From NCBI GenBank assembly GCA_902783165.1, contig CACZPU010000131.1, positions 1 to 43,724 on the forward strand: a stretch of DNA of 43,724 nt, written 5' to 3'. The stretch is from an uncultured Prevotellaceae bacterium (GTDB taxonomy: Bacteria; Bacteroidota; Bacteroidia; Bacteroidales; Bacteroidaceae). Both the position numbers and the translations under genes were made by a program. The notes under the pieces are model-generated. The model saw only the letters and a list, made by a program, of their open reading frames with translations. It did not search any database and was not told the DNA's origin. Of the stretch, positions 26,851-37,290 are shown piece after piece. Each line of letters opens with the position of its first letter. The first letter of the stretch is position 1.

Positions 26851-29800
26851 ATGAAGAAAGTAAAGTTAATAAATCTGATGACGGATGAAATAAGACTGGG
26901 AGTCTTGTTCTTCTGCATGTGTTTCTTGCTGCCTGTCAGTGCACAGACTGGACAGGGGAATAGAATCACCTACAAGTGTAGTAACGAGAAGTTGCAGCGC
27001 GCATTGATGACTGTTGAGCGACAGTCGGGCTACTATCGTCTGCAATATGCGATGGAGGATGTGGCTCCCTATAGTGTTACTGCCAACATCAAGAATGCCA
27101 CGGCAGAGGATGCCGTGAAACAACTGCTCAAGAACACGAGTCTGCAGTATGAGATGAACGGCCGTTTCATCCAGGTGTATGCCAAGAAGCAGCAAGCCTC
27201 CGGCCGCACCCGCACGGTGCGCGGCTATGTGCGCGATGCCGACGGCGAGGCGCTCATTGGAGTTCCTGTCTGTATAGGCGAGAGCCGCGTGTGTACGGTG
27301 ACAGATGCTGACGGATTCTACACATTTTCCATTCCTGTTGAAGATACAATGCTGAAATTCTCTTATGTAGGTATGGAAACAGCCTATGTCCGAATACCCG
27401 GTGGCAGTCGTGATGTGTCGCGTGATGTAGCCTTACGTTCTGACAATGTGTTGGAAGATGTGGTAGTGACGGGATACCAGGAGATTCAGAACCCAAAATG
27501 ACTGGTGCTGCCACAACGATTACTGCCGATAAGTTGAACGACCGCTATACCACCAATATTGCAGACAATTTAGAGGGAAGAGTGGCCGGTTTAAGCACCT
27601 ATGGTGGTAGACTAACTATCCGTGGTACAAGCTCGTTGTATGCAGAATCGACCCCGCTTCTGGTGGTCGACGGTCTGCCTGTGGAAGGAGATATCAAAGA
27701 CATCAATCCTTATGATATTGCCACTGTCAATGTGCTGAAAGACGCTGCCGCCACAGCCATTTATGGAGCCCGGGCCTCCAATGGTATTATTGTTATTACA
27801 ACAAAAAATGCCAATAAGAACAAAATAGACATTGATTTCGCTTCGAACCTGACTATCTATGAAAAGCGGAACATGAACTATTCTGATAACTTCTATATGA
27901 CTCCAGAGCAGCAGTTGGTTGTTGAAACAGATTATTATGACTATTATTTCTTTCATAACGACGGTGAGATTTACGATCCCATTATGTCGACCATGTCTGA
28001 CATAGAAAGCGGAAAAAGCATTTCACCCTTGCGGTATGCCTATTATCAGCTGGCCAATGGTGAAATCACTCAGCAGCAACTGGATGCCATCATTGCCCAG
28101 TTGAAAAATAACAATTATGCCAAGGAATACGGTAAAAAGGTGCTTCGCCAACAAGTGCTCCAACAGTATAACCTGTCGTTGAGAAGCCGTACTACCAACA
28201 GTCAGCAGAACCTGGTTGTCAATTACAAGCATGATAACCTGGGGATGGTCCATTCGAGGGAAAATCAGTTTAATGTCCAGTATAAAGGCATTTTCAACTT
28301 TGCCAAATGGTTGACAGGAACATTTACGGTAAACGGTATTTGGGGCAGGTCGAAAGGATATACAACAGATGTAGCCGGCAGTCAGTTCGGCCCATTCTCG
28401 GTACCTGCCTACTATTCATTGCTTGAGCCTGACGGAGCTTATAGTTGGAACAATCCTCAATATGGCAATGCCTATAGTTCTTATGAGAAGGAGAGCGGTC
28501 TGCGCAGCATGCGTTACAATCCGCTGGAGGATATTCACAACGATTTGATGCAAACCCGTCATCAGAACATGCGTTATCATGCCAATCTGTTGTTCACGAT
28601 TATTGATGGGCTGACCTTCAATACACAGTTTGTTTATGAGACCAACAACAGAAGTTCCCGTGAGTATGCCTCGGCCGACAGCTATAAATATCGCCAGATG
28701 CGCAATGCCTATACCACTCAGGCCAATGGCAAATACAGTTATCTTGTGCCTCAGACGGGCGGCATGCTGACTACTGGAAATACCGATAGCGACAGTTGGA
28801 CATGGCGAGGACAGACTAATTACGACAAAGCCTTCGGGCGCCATGCCGTGAATGCCGTAGCCGGATTGGAATTCCGTGAGACAAAGAGTAGAGGGATCAA
28901 TGGCCTGCTGTTGGGATATGACGAACAGATGGAAGTGAGCTCTACGGCAACAGTGGATTTCAATACCCTCAACAACACAGAGTATGCCCCCTACTTATAT
29001 GGCGGACAATATGAGTCCCGCTATATGGCTTACGAGGCGTATATAGAGAAAGCCATGAGTCCTGTGGCGGAACAGCGTCATCGCTACGCCTCAGGCTATT
29101 TCAATCTTACCTATACTTACGACGACCGCTACAATGTGTTTGGCTCATTCAGAAAAGATTATGCTGATGTCTACGGACTGAATGCCAAGTTCAGGGGCAA
29201 GCCACTGTGGTCGGTAGGTGCTGCATGGAACATCAACAACGAGGCTTTTATGAATGATGTAGCTTGGGTGAACAGTTTGAAACTTCGGGCAAGTTATGGT
29301 GTGACAGGTAATATTTACCAAGAGGCTACCAGTTATATGACAGCCACTATCGACGGATTAAACCGCTTTACCAACCTACCGTTGTCAACAGTAGATAGTC
29401 CGGCAAATCCGAATCTGAAATGGGAACAAACTCGCACGACGAACATCGGACTAGACTTTTCGTTGTTGAACAACCGGTTGAGAGGTAGCTTGGACTGGTA
29501 TCACAAAAAGGGAATGGACATATTCTCGTACATGAACCTTGACCCCAGCAACGGTTTCACCAGCATGTTTGTCAATTCGGCCAATATGAAAAACGATGGA
29601 ATAGAGCTATCCCTGACATACGACTGGATGCGCTCTGCCAGCCGTGAAGGTCTCAGCTGGACCACCACTTACACCATGTCTTACAACAAGAATAAAATCA
29701 CGCGCGTAGACAATGACGCCACCACAGCCTTTGTGCTGACCCAGAATCCCTTTAAGGAGGGATATCCATCGAGCGCCATGTGGTCGTACCGGTTTGCAGG

Positions 29801-30383
29801 CATCGATGCCGAGACTTATCCAGGCATGACGATGTGGTATAACGATAAAGGCGAGAAAGTGAGATGGGCAATGTCAAGTGGTATCGATGCCCTTGTCTTT
29901 TCTGGTCAGTCGGAACCTAAATACGTGATGGGAATGGACAATACGCTGCGTTATCAGGGATTCAGCCTGAGCGTGCTGATGGCCTACTATGGCGGACATC
30001 AGATGCGTGCGCTCTGTGAGAACGAGATGTACGGACTGCAGACACAAGCCATACCCAGCTATTTCCTGAATGCATGGACAAAGGATCATCCCACCAACAC
30101 ACCTGGAATAGGGCGCTACTCGGCAACGACCACCAGCACAGAAACCATGTTTTCGGATATCAGTGTGAAGGACGCCGATTTCCTGAAAATCAGGAATATA
30201 TCACTCGGTTATGAGTTCCCGCACCACTGGTTGGGTTCGCTTGGAATCAATTCTCTCAGCCTGAGACTGCAGATTAACAATCCCAAGTATCTTTGGGTGA
30301 AGAACGGCGATGGAGTAGATCCTGAGACACTGGGCGTCAGGAATCCGTCTTCCTATGTGTTTGGTATTAATATAAACATTTAA
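26851..30383 (+). pseudogene. SusC-family TonB receptor with STN domain, split by a -1 shift
   Basis: SusC proteins are TonB-dependent outer-membrane channels for glycans. I start at ATG 26851, which gives a signal peptide ending PVSAQ. The order is STN domain (about 39-111), which signals to FecR proteins, carboxypeptidase-like beta-sandwich (about 123-197), TonB box DVVVTGYQ (203-210), plug and barrel. The first frame stops at TGA 27499-27501 after EIQNPK. The rest continues in the -1 frame from ATG 27498 (MTGAATTITADKL) for 961 residues to 30383. The two parts join seamlessly into a normal protein of about 1178 residues. The likely cause is loss of one A from an A5 run; CCCAAAA is also a formal -1 slippery heptamer. 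The N-terminal part alone would be non-functional. Confidence 0.85.
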
Positions 30384-30394
30384 TAGAAAAGGTG

Positions 30395-31813
30395 ATGAAA
30401 CAACATATATTGACTGGACTCGTTGCTCTGGCAGCTTTTGCACTGAGTGCCTGCGACGACTATACGGAAATCATGCCCAAGGGCAAGAACTTGCTGGTAA
30501 CCACCGAGCAGCTGGAGATGTTGCTCAACAAAGAGTATTATTTGAGTGGTGAGAGTGACGCCATACTGATAGGCGACTGTTATCCCACAGCTTCGAACAT
30601 CCCTAACATGGTGTCGCAGCCCGCGCCTTCATTGGGACAAGTCCTGACATTGTGGCTTGACGATGTAAACAGAGAACCCTTAGTGGCGCAAGATGGTTTC
30701 TACACCAACTACTATAGTGTGATTGGAAAAATAGCCAACCCCATATTAATGCAGATCGACGATGCCTCTGGCGATGAGGCCATGAAAAGGCAACTCAAGG
30801 CCGAGGCATTGGTGTTGCGTGCCTACTTCGGCTATCTGCTAGTGAATCATTTCGCCAAAGCCTACCATCAGTCAACAGCCGCCAACGATGGTGGTATCCC
30901 CTACCCTCGTGAGGACAACGATATTGCCACACCCAATGAGAAATACACGGTTCAGCAAGTGTACGACATGATTTGCGAAGATCTTCAGAATGCCATCGAC
31001 CTGAATAGTCTGCCCGACGTGAATGTCAACCAAATGCGTGTGAGCAAGGCTTTCGCCTATGCTGTAATGGCCAAGGTGATGATGTCGATGGGCAGATACG
31101 GCGATGCAGAGAAATATGCCGACTTGTCTCTTTCCATCAACAACCACATAGCCGACTACAACCAGATGGTTGAGATGGGAATGTATGGCAACCGGGAATT
31201 CCTCAGAATGTATATGGAGTGTGAAGAAGATCTGTTCTTCACTCACAATGATCTGTCCCTCAGAGCTTTTACTCCGGAATATTTGGCACGTTTTGAAGAG
31301 GGCAGCGTGGTGCGCAATTGCTATCCTAGCGACAAGAATATTTTCGGTTTCCCCTATTTCGGCCCGACATTCTACGGAATGAACATTGAGTGCTGGTACC
31401 TAGCCGATAACACTTTCTTCAATGAAGCCTGACTTTCTACCACTGACATGTATCTCATCAAGGCAGAGGTTTCTTTACGCAACAATCAAATCACCGATGC
31501 AATGCAGTTGCTGGACCTCATCCGCGTGAATCGCATCATGCCTGAAAGCTATGCACCTTGTGCAGGAACTATCACCAATAAGGGCGAAGCCATTGCCAAG
31601 TTCAAGCAGGTGGCACGTACCGAAAAGGTGATGAGCGTGATGAACTATATCAATATCAAGTGTTGGAACAGTGAAAACAACGAGTGGACAGAAACTGAAC
31701 AGAAAAATATTCTTGGTAAGGAATATACGTTGAAACCAACCTCACAGCTTTGGATATGGACGTTCCCCTCCAATGCCACGAGTCTTAATCCTAATCTTAC
31801 ACAGAATTATTAG
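30395..31813 (+). pseudogene. SusD-family lipoprotein interrupted by an in-frame TGA
   Basis: SusD proteins are surface lipoproteins that bind glycans over the SusC channel. The ATG at 30395, right after a GTG, begins a signal with lipobox LSAC (Cys near residue 19). SusD N-terminal TPR-like sequence follows (LRAYFGYLLVNHFAKAYHQS, then GGIPYPREDN and VQQVYDMICEDLQNAI). TGA at 31430-31432 interrupts the frame just before LSTTDMYLIKAEVSLRNN, the conserved C-terminal helix, and the same frame continues to 31813. The ancestral codon was probably TGG or CGA. Roughly 125 residues would be lost, removing part of the SusC-contacting fold. The full gene would encode about 472 residues. Confidence 0.85.
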
Positions 31814-31898
31814 TAAAAATGAGGCTGATAGCATGGTCTGGAACCAAGACCTTTGATAAAAAATTATAATAACAACTAAAAACAACATCTAATTATTT

Positions 31899-33296
31899 AT
31901 GAAAAAAAATATTCTCGTTTTGTTGCTTTGTGTATCAGCAGGACTTTCAATTAATGCTCAAAACCAGGGCAAAGCTGTACTCACTGGAACACTCGACAAC
32001 TATCCGGGCAAAGGCTATCTGCTGTATATCGATGCCCATAATCACGTGAAGTACGATACTATACAAGTGGGTGCCGACGGCAGTTTTCGATTAGAGAAAG
32101 ACTTTCCACAGCCCGAGACAGGAGGACTCTATCTGGAGTATATGGAGGACGACCGATCGGTGAAGCCACTCTATTTAGTTAACGGTACAGAACTCCATGT
32201 CGACGTGAAGACAATGCCTGGCTATGGCAAACGAAGAGTGATTACGGTGCCAACATATTCTGGTGTTCATGCCGTCGAGGCCGATTTTCTTTACAATGTG
32301 GATGAACTGTCGTTCAGTCCGATATTCAACTATGACAATATTGCAAAGATGGGTAGTTTCGCTATTTTTCAGCAGCAAATGCGTGCCAAGGCAGACGAAC
32401 TGTTGGCAAAGCTTAGCAGTTCGAGCGACAAGGTGTTTGTAGGCGAGCAGACGAAGAAACTGAATGCCAGTCTGCGCGAGCGCGCTTTTACCTATGTCTG
32501 GGCCCAGTATAGAGCTGGAAATCCCATTGATCAAGATTCAGATTTTCTGAAAATCACGCAGTCTATAGATTTCGATAACATGGCCGATATGCAGCTTATC
32601 GGACAGTATCTGACGTGGCGAAGGCTCATTGAAGCACCGAACGAGCTGTCGGGTGTGTTCTCTATTCGCAAGATCAAGGAGATATCTCACAATCAGGATA
32701 TTATCAACGCTGTGGCCGAAAACGCCATCTTCGGCTTCCTGGTGATGGGTGGTGGTGAAGGAATGACTCAGACTTGGCAGGCCTACGAGGCTGCTTGCAC
32801 CGACAAGGAAAGCGTGGAGAAGAACCGTGAAACATATCAGCATCTGCTGAAATTCGGCAAGGGTGTGGCTGCCATGGATTTTGAAATGCAGGACGTAAAC
32901 GGGAAAAAGGTGCGTTTTCTCGATGTAATCAAAAACGGCAAAATCACCTATATCGATTTCTGGGCCACCTGGTGCGGACCCTGCTGCATGGAGATTCCGT
33001 ATGTAGAGAAGAATGTGGAATTGTTCAAAAACGAGCCGCGTCTGCAGTTTGTCAGCATCTCGCTCGACAACGACCTGAAGAAGTGGAAGTCGAAATTGGA
33101 GCGTGACAAACCCACGTGGGCACAATATGTGATTCCCGATAACTTCCATTCCGAGTTTGCTAAGGAATACTGCATAAAAGGCATACCACGCTTCATGATT
33201 TTTGACGGCGAAGGACGCATCATCAGTGTGAATGCCGAACGACCTTCTGATCCAAATATCGTAAATATCTTGAAAAGTTGTATGGAGGGAATGTAA
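31899..33296 (+). CDS. TlpA-like thioredoxin with DUF4369-type N-terminus
   Basis: This is a periplasmic thiol-disulphide protein of a type often linked to Bacteroidetes SusCD loci. A signal peptide covers residues 1-20 (ending INAQ). A beta-rich domain (about 25-125, TGTLDNYPGKGYLLYIDAH) of the DUF4369 type and a helical linker (about 140-310) follow. The thioredoxin fold is at the C-terminus with the active site WCGPC, Cys359 and Cys362. The cis-proline is in KGIPRFMIFD. Unlike the four genes before it, it has no frameshift or stop. It begins 85 bases after the broken susD. Its partner protein is unknown; reduction of outer-membrane or periplasmic disulphides is inferred from the family. 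Confidence 0.85.
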   Translation: MKKNILVLLLCVSAGLSINAQNQGKAVLTGTLDNYPGKGYLLYIDAHNHVKYDTIQVGADGSFRLEKDFPQPETGGLYLEYMEDDRSVKPLYLVNGTELHVDVKTMPGYGKRRVITVPTYSGVHAVEADFLYNVDELSFSPIFNYDNIAKMGSFAIFQQQMRAKADELLAKLSSSSDKVFVGEQTKKLNASLRERAFTYVWAQYRAGNPIDQDSDFLKITQSIDFDNMADMQLIGQYLTWRRLIEAPNELSGVFSIRKIKEISHNQDIINAVAENAIFGFLVMGGGEGMTQTWQAYEAACTDKESVEKNRETYQHLLKFGKGVAAMDFEMQDVNGKKVRFLDVIKNGKITYIDFWATWCGPCCMEIPYVEKNVELFKNEPRLQFVSISLDNDLKKWKSKLERDKPTWAQYVIPDNFHSEFAKEYCIKGIPRFMIFDGEGRIISVNAERPSDPNIVNILKSCMEGM

Positions 33297-33306
33297 AATA
33301 CAGAAT

Positions 33307-33360
33307 AATTATGGACAAAGGGGATACATTTCCGTGTATCCCCTTTGTCCATAATTTTAT
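33307..33360 (+). terminator. Long perfect hairpin terminator after the TlpA gene
   Basis: A 22-bp perfect stem is formed by 33307-33328 and 33335-33356 with a six-base loop (TTTCCG). The inner stem is GC-containing (GGACAAAGGGGATACA), the outer end is AT-rich, and TTAT follows. It begins 11 bases after the TlpA stop codon. The stem is unusually long for a simple terminator. Confidence 0.8.
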
Positions 33361-33551
33361 AGCCTACATAAAAGATTCAAACTATTGTTTTTCTGCTTTC
33401 TCATTACACTTATTTATCCATCATATGTATGTTATATAATACTCATACAACCATGAAGTTTTATTTATCTTTTGCAGTAACTGAAACTTTACCTAGATCT
33501 TGATTATTTCACCTTGTTTCGTAACTATACAAATAAAAAAGACTTCGGTGT

Positions 33552-34328
33552 TTAGTAACTGGCTGAGCAGGGAATTCCCTCGGCGATGACGCGATTGCGA
33601 ATGCGGTCAAGCTGTTCGTGCGTGGCCTTGAGCAGATGGTGTGAGGGCGTCTCACGGTCGATAGTATAAATCATCACGCTCTGTGGAACAATCTCTTTGA
33701 GAACTTGTAGCCAGGGTGTGACAAATCGGTCGGACGTGTTGTCGACATCATTATCCTTATAATTACCCCGCATGAACATGGTCTGGATAATGCAGTGGCC
33801 TTGGAAAGCACGGAGTGACTTCAGCACTTGGTTGAGATTAAAACTTCCTGTGGGACGGTCAACCAAGGTAATATAGTCGATATCGACAGTGTCGAGTTTC
33901 TGAATGTTGTTGTCAACTTTCATCAGTGCGGCATGTACCGCAGGACGATGGCTGAGTGTGGCATTGCTTAGGACGGACACCTTGGCTTGTGGAAAAAATT
34001 TGTCGCGCAGTTGTATGGTGTCTTCGATGATTTCTGGGAAATGTGGATGCGCGGTTGGCTCGCCATTGCCTGCGAAAGTGAATACATCAGGTTCTGGACC
34101 GTGCTCACGCATATCAATCAATCGAGTTTCAAGGGCAGCTCTTACTTCTTCGCGCGTAGGCATTGGCAGACTTGGTCGGCGGTCGGCGTTGAAACCGCAC
34201 TCACAATAAATGCAGTCGAATGTGCACACCTTGCCGTCGGCGGGCAACAGATTGATGCCAAGCGATACGCCAAGGCGACGACTGTGAACTGGTCCGAAGA
34301 TGGGACTAGGGTAAATAATGGTTGACAT
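33552..34328 (-). CDS. Radical SAM protein of unknown substrate
   Basis: Radical SAM enzymes use a [4Fe-4S] cluster and S-adenosylmethionine to make a 5'-deoxyadenosyl radical. The cluster motif is Cys35-x3-Cys39-x2-Cys42 (CTFDCIYC). FTFAGNGEPTAHPHF is the following GGE-type SAM-binding element (near 100-115), and VLSNATL is a further conserved strand. The protein is 258 residues, has no extra cluster domain and no signal, and is cytoplasmic. It resembles small COG0731-like radical SAM proteins whose substrate is not known to me. It is the only protein gene on the minus strand besides rpsO and is divergent from ftsX. Confidence 0.85.
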   Translation of the reverse strand: MSTIIYPSPIFGPVHSRRLGVSLGINLLPADGKVCTFDCIYCECGFNADRRPSLPMPTREEVRAALETRLIDMREHGPEPDVFTFAGNGEPTAHPHFPEIIEDTIQLRDKFFPQAKVSVLSNATLSHRPAVHAALMKVDNNIQKLDTVDIDYITLVDRPTGSFNLNQVLKSLRAFQGHCIIQTMFMRGNYKDNDVDNTSDRFVTPWLQVLKEIVPQSVMIYTIDRETPSHHLLKATHEQLDRIRNRVIAEGIPCSASY

Positions 34329-34349
34329 GGTTTAACTGAATATTTTGTG

Positions 34350-34357
34350 CAAAGGTA
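34350..34357 (-). promoter_or_regulatory. -7 box of the radical SAM gene
   Basis: On the minus strand this reads TACCTTTG followed by C, an exact -7 consensus, 21 bases before the start codon. No convincing TTTG is at the -33 distance. Confidence 0.45.
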
Positions 34358-34436
34358 GTATAAATAATGATGATGGGGGGTATGCGATTGTTAATGTTTG
34401 ATAAAAAGCAACTCGGGCAGCCATCATTCTTTGTTT

Positions 34437-34471
34437 TTTGTGCACATTTTTCGTTTTAATTCGTAATTTTG
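34437..34471 (+). promoter_or_regulatory. Promoter of the ftsX operon
   Basis: TAATTTTG at 34464-34471 (then C) is an exact -7 match. TTTG at 34437-34440 is 23 bases upstream, a longer spacing than usual. The start of ftsX is 32 bases downstream. Confidence 0.5.
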
Positions 34472-34503
34472 CAGCAAATTAGGTGTAATACGGCCGAAAA
34501 ATA

Positions 34504-35382
34504 ATGGGAAAGAAACAGCATAAAGCCCGTAATCATAGAGGATTGCAGGCTGTAACTTTGTGTATAAGCACTGCCATGGTCCTTATCTTGTTGGGAATGG
34601 TGGTGTTCTCTGTGCTCACAGCGCGTAATCTCTCGGCGTATGTGAAGGAGAATCTCACTGTGACAATGATGCTTGCTGAAGACATCACGACACCCGAAGC
34701 TCAGAAACTTTGTAAAGAATTGGGGAACAAACGATATATCAGTCATCTCACATTCGTAAGCAAAGAGCAGGTGCTGAAGGAACAGAAAGCAGAGTTAGGT
34801 GTTGACCCGAGCGAGTTTGTGGACGGCAACCCCTATCTGAGCAGTATCGAGTTACAACTGAAGGCCGATTACGCCAACAACGATTCGCTTAAGTGGATAG
34901 CCAAGGAATTAAAGAAGAATGCAAGCGTGCAGGAGTTGGAATATCCGCAGGACTTGGTGAACGAAGTGAACAGTACACTGGGAAAAATAAATATTGTGTT
35001 ACTTGTGCTGGCTGTGTTATTGACCATTGTCTCGTTCTCGCTTATCAATAATAGTGTGAAATTGGGCATTTATGCCCGACGATTCAGTATACATACTATG
35101 AAGTTGGTGGGTGCCTCGTGGGGATTCATCCGTAGGCCTTTTGTGCGACGTAGTTTGGTTATAGGTATTGTGGCCGCAATGATAGCTATTGTTGTGCTTG
35201 GTATTTGCATCTATGTGCTCTATTCGAAGGAACCTAATGTGCTGGCAGTAATTACATGGCCCGTGATGGCATTCACTGCAGGAGCTATCCTTGCTTTTGG
35301 AATACTAATTACGGTTGTATGCACGTATCTCTCTGTGAATATGTTTCTTAAGATGAAAGCAGGCGAACTTTATAAGATTTAA
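34504..35382 (+). CDS. ftsX: Cell division protein FtsX
   Basis: FtsX is the membrane subunit of the FtsEX complex that activates peptidoglycan hydrolases at the septum. The protein has the FtsX layout: a short cytoplasmic N-terminus, TM1 (about 17-40), and a periplasmic domain of about 120 residues (ending QELEYPQDLVNEVN). Three more helices follow (about 163-185, 215-240, 252-280), with the conserved KLVGASWGFIRRPF cytoplasmic loop between TM2 and TM3. No ftsE is adjacent, which is usual in Bacteroidetes. It leads a same-strand cluster with a DUF3098 protein, uppP, truB, queA and folK. Confidence 0.92.
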   Translation: MGKKQHKARNHRGLQAVTLCISTAMVLILLGMVVFSVLTARNLSAYVKENLTVTMMLAEDITTPEAQKLCKELGNKRYISHLTFVSKEQVLKEQKAELGVDPSEFVDGNPYLSSIELQLKADYANNDSLKWIAKELKKNASVQELEYPQDLVNEVNSTLGKINIVLLVLAVLLTIVSFSLINNSVKLGIYARRFSIHTMKLVGASWGFIRRPFVRRSLVIGIVAAMIAIVVLGICIYVLYSKEPNVLAVITWPVMAFTAGAILAFGILITVVCTYLSVNMFLKMKAGELYKI

Positions 35383-35464
35383 CTGAATGTTGGATAGTGC
35401 GCTTAGCTATTGAGGGAATTAGAGGGATGACTATGAAGATAGAAATAGAAAAAGAATAACAAAT

Positions 35465-35695
35465 ATGGACAAAAAAAATTTTGCATTCGACCGCGTGAAC
35501 TATATTCTTTTGGCGGTTGGTATGTTTGTGGTTATCGTAGGATTTCTGCTGATGAGTGGTGGGGGGTCAGACGAGAACAATTTTGACGAAACAATCTTCG
35601 ACGCCATGCACATTACAGTTGCTCCGATGGTTACGTTTGTTGGTTTCGTTTCTATAGTGTTTGCCATCATGCGTAAACCGAAAGATAAGGAGTAG
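35465..35695 (+). CDS. DUF3098 small membrane protein
   Basis: This 76-residue protein has two hydrophobic helices (about 14-31 and 53-68) separated by an acidic loop containing GGGSDENNFDE, with a basic C-terminus. The layout matches DUF3098, a Bacteroidetes protein found between ftsX and uppP. Both ends are predicted to face the cytoplasm. Its function is not known. It starts 82 bases after ftsX and ends six bases before uppP. Confidence 0.85.
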   Translation: MDKKNFAFDRVNYILLAVGMFVVIVGFLLMSGGGSDENNFDETIFDAMHITVAPMVTFVGFVSIVFAIMRKPKDKE

Positions 35696-35701
35696 AAGGG
35701 T

Positions 35702-36499
35702 ATGGATTGGATTCAAGCGTTATTGTTAGGTTTGATTCAGGGACTCACGGAATATCTGCCTGTGAGCAGTAGCGGCCATTTGACCATTGGTCAAGAACTA
35801 TTGGGCGTGAGCGGTGGTGACAATCTCACTTTCGATGTGGCGGTGCATGTAGCCACGGTGCTCAGTACGTTGGTGATACTATGGCGCGAGATAGATTGGA
35901 TATTCAAGGGCATTTTCAAGTTTGAAATGAACGAGGAGACGAAATATGTGCTTAACATATTGGTGTCAATGATTCCTGTGGGCATTGTTGGCGTATTCTT
36001 CAAGGATTATGTGGAGAAAGTTTTCGGTTCGGGACTGTTGATTGTGGGTATCATGTTACTAGTGACTGCTGCTTTGCTCACTTTCTCGTATTTCGCTAAA
36101 CCTCGACAGAAGAGCCACATCAGTTTGAAGGACGCATTCATAATAGGTGTGGCTCAGGCTTGCGCGGTGCTTCCCGGCCTTTCCCGTTCTGGAAGTACCA
36201 TTGCTACTGGACTGCTCCTTGGTAACAAGAAGGAACGGTTGGCGCAATTCTCTTTTCTAATGGTGATTCCGCCCATTCTCGGTGAGGCTTTACTCGATGT
36301 AATGAAAGCCGTGAAGGGCGAAGATGTATTGGGAGAAATAGAAACATTCCCGTTGTTGGTCGGCTTTCTGGCCGCTTTCGTTTCGGGTTGTTTTGCCTGC
36401 AAATGGATGATTAACATCGTAAAGAAGGGAAAACTGATTTATTTTGGAATCTATTGTGCAATCGTGGGTGCTATTGCTATCATCTATTCTTTGTGTTGA
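35702..36499 (+). CDS. uppP: Undecaprenyl-diphosphatase UppP/BacA
   Basis: UppP removes a phosphate from undecaprenyl diphosphate to regenerate the carrier lipid for peptidoglycan and other envelope polymers, and its dosage affects bacitracin resistance. The two signature regions are present: [10 protein letters not shown] (Glu17 to His26), which carries catalytic Glu, Ser and His, and [16 protein letters not shown] with the phosphate-binding Ser-Arg-Ser. About eight membrane helices fit the 265 residues. It is tightly packed with the DUF3098 gene (6-base gap) and truB (10-base gap). Confidence 0.95.
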   Translation: MDWIQALLLGLIQGLTEYLPVSSSGHLTIGQELLGVSGGDNLTFDVAVHVATVLSTLVILWREIDWIFKGIFKFEMNEETKYVLNILVSMIPVGIVGVFFKDYVEKVFGSGLLIVGIMLLVTAALLTFSYFAKPRQKSHISLKDAFIIGVAQACAVLPGLSRSGSTIATGLLLGNKKERLAQFSFLMVIPPILGEALLDVMKAVKGEDVLGEIETFPLLVGFLAAFVSGCFACKWMINIVKKGKLIYFGIYCAIVGAIAIIYSLC

Positions 36500-36509
36500 T
36501 TAAAGGAAA

Positions 36510-37211
36510 ATGAATTTCCGAACAGGCGAAATACTATATATAGACAAGCCTTATGCGATGTCAAGTTTCGGAGCATTGGCGCATATCAGATATTTGCTTA
36601 CGCGACGGATGAATTACAAAGTGAAGGTGGGGCATGCTGGAACACTCGACCCGCTCGCTACAGGGGTGCTTATTCTGTGTACAGGCAAAGCTACCAAGCA
36701 GATTGAGACACTGCAAGGCCATACGAAGGAATATGTAGCTACACTGCAGTTGGGTGCCTCGACAGCGAGTCACGACATGGAGCATCCTGTGGACGAAGTG
36801 TTCCCAACAGAACATATCACGCGCGAAAGGGTGGAGAATGTGTTGGAAAAATTTGTCGGTGAGGCCGTTTCTCAAGTTCCTCCGATGTATAGTGCTGTAT
36901 GCGTGAATGGAAAAAGAGCGTATCAGCTAAGCCGTAAAGGCAAGGATTTTGACATTAAGGCAAAGAATGTGAGAATTGACCAGATAGAATTGTTGCATTT
37001 CGATGCTGAGATGATGCAGATGTGTATTCGCGTGGTTTGTGGCAAGGGTACCTATATCCGTTCTTTGGCACGAGATATTGGCGAAGAGTTGGAAACAGGA
37101 GCATATCTCACTTCTTTGTGCAGAACACGGGTGGGAGAAGCGCGTCTTAAAGACTGTATCACACTTGAACATTTCCCCGATTGGTTGGATCGCCAGCAGA
37201 TAGAAGGATAA
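36510..37211 (+). CDS. truB: tRNA pseudouridine-55 synthase TruB
   Basis: TruB converts uridine 55 of the tRNA T-loop to pseudouridine. The catalytic aspartate is Asp47 in GHAGTLDPLATGVL, and the other family blocks are visible (KEYVATLQLG, VPPMYSAVCVNGKRAYQLSRKG, and CGKGTYIRSLARDIGEEL). At 233 residues it lacks the C-terminal PUA domain, as do other Bacteroidetes forms. It starts 10 bases after uppP. queA, another tRNA modifier, is 79 bases downstream. Confidence 0.94.
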   Translation: MNFRTGEILYIDKPYAMSSFGALAHIRYLLTRRMNYKVKVGHAGTLDPLATGVLILCTGKATKQIETLQGHTKEYVATLQLGASTASHDMEHPVDEVFPTEHITRERVENVLEKFVGEAVSQVPPMYSAVCVNGKRAYQLSRKGKDFDIKAKNVRIDQIELLHFDAEMMQMCIRVVCGKGTYIRSLARDIGEELETGAYLTSLCRTRVGEARLKDCITLEHFPDWLDRQQIEG

Positions 37212-37290
37212 GTAGTGGCAAACGCTTCGCATGTTATATAATAATGACCATGCAAAACCATAGAGATGATAAAGAATAATAACTTAATAT

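Noticed and set aside
31430-31432. Selenocysteine at the susD TGA
   Set aside because: No SECIS-like hairpin follows and SusD proteins have no catalytic Cys or Sec at that position.
24684-31813. Recoding or an alternative genetic code as explanation of the internal stops
   Set aside because: The locus contains TAA, TAG, TGA and frameshifts, while about 25 genes around it use normal stops. No single reassigned codon explains this.
31835-31851. Hairpin GGTCT/AGACC after susD as a terminator
   Set aside because: The stem is only five bases with mismatches inside and no T tract follows.
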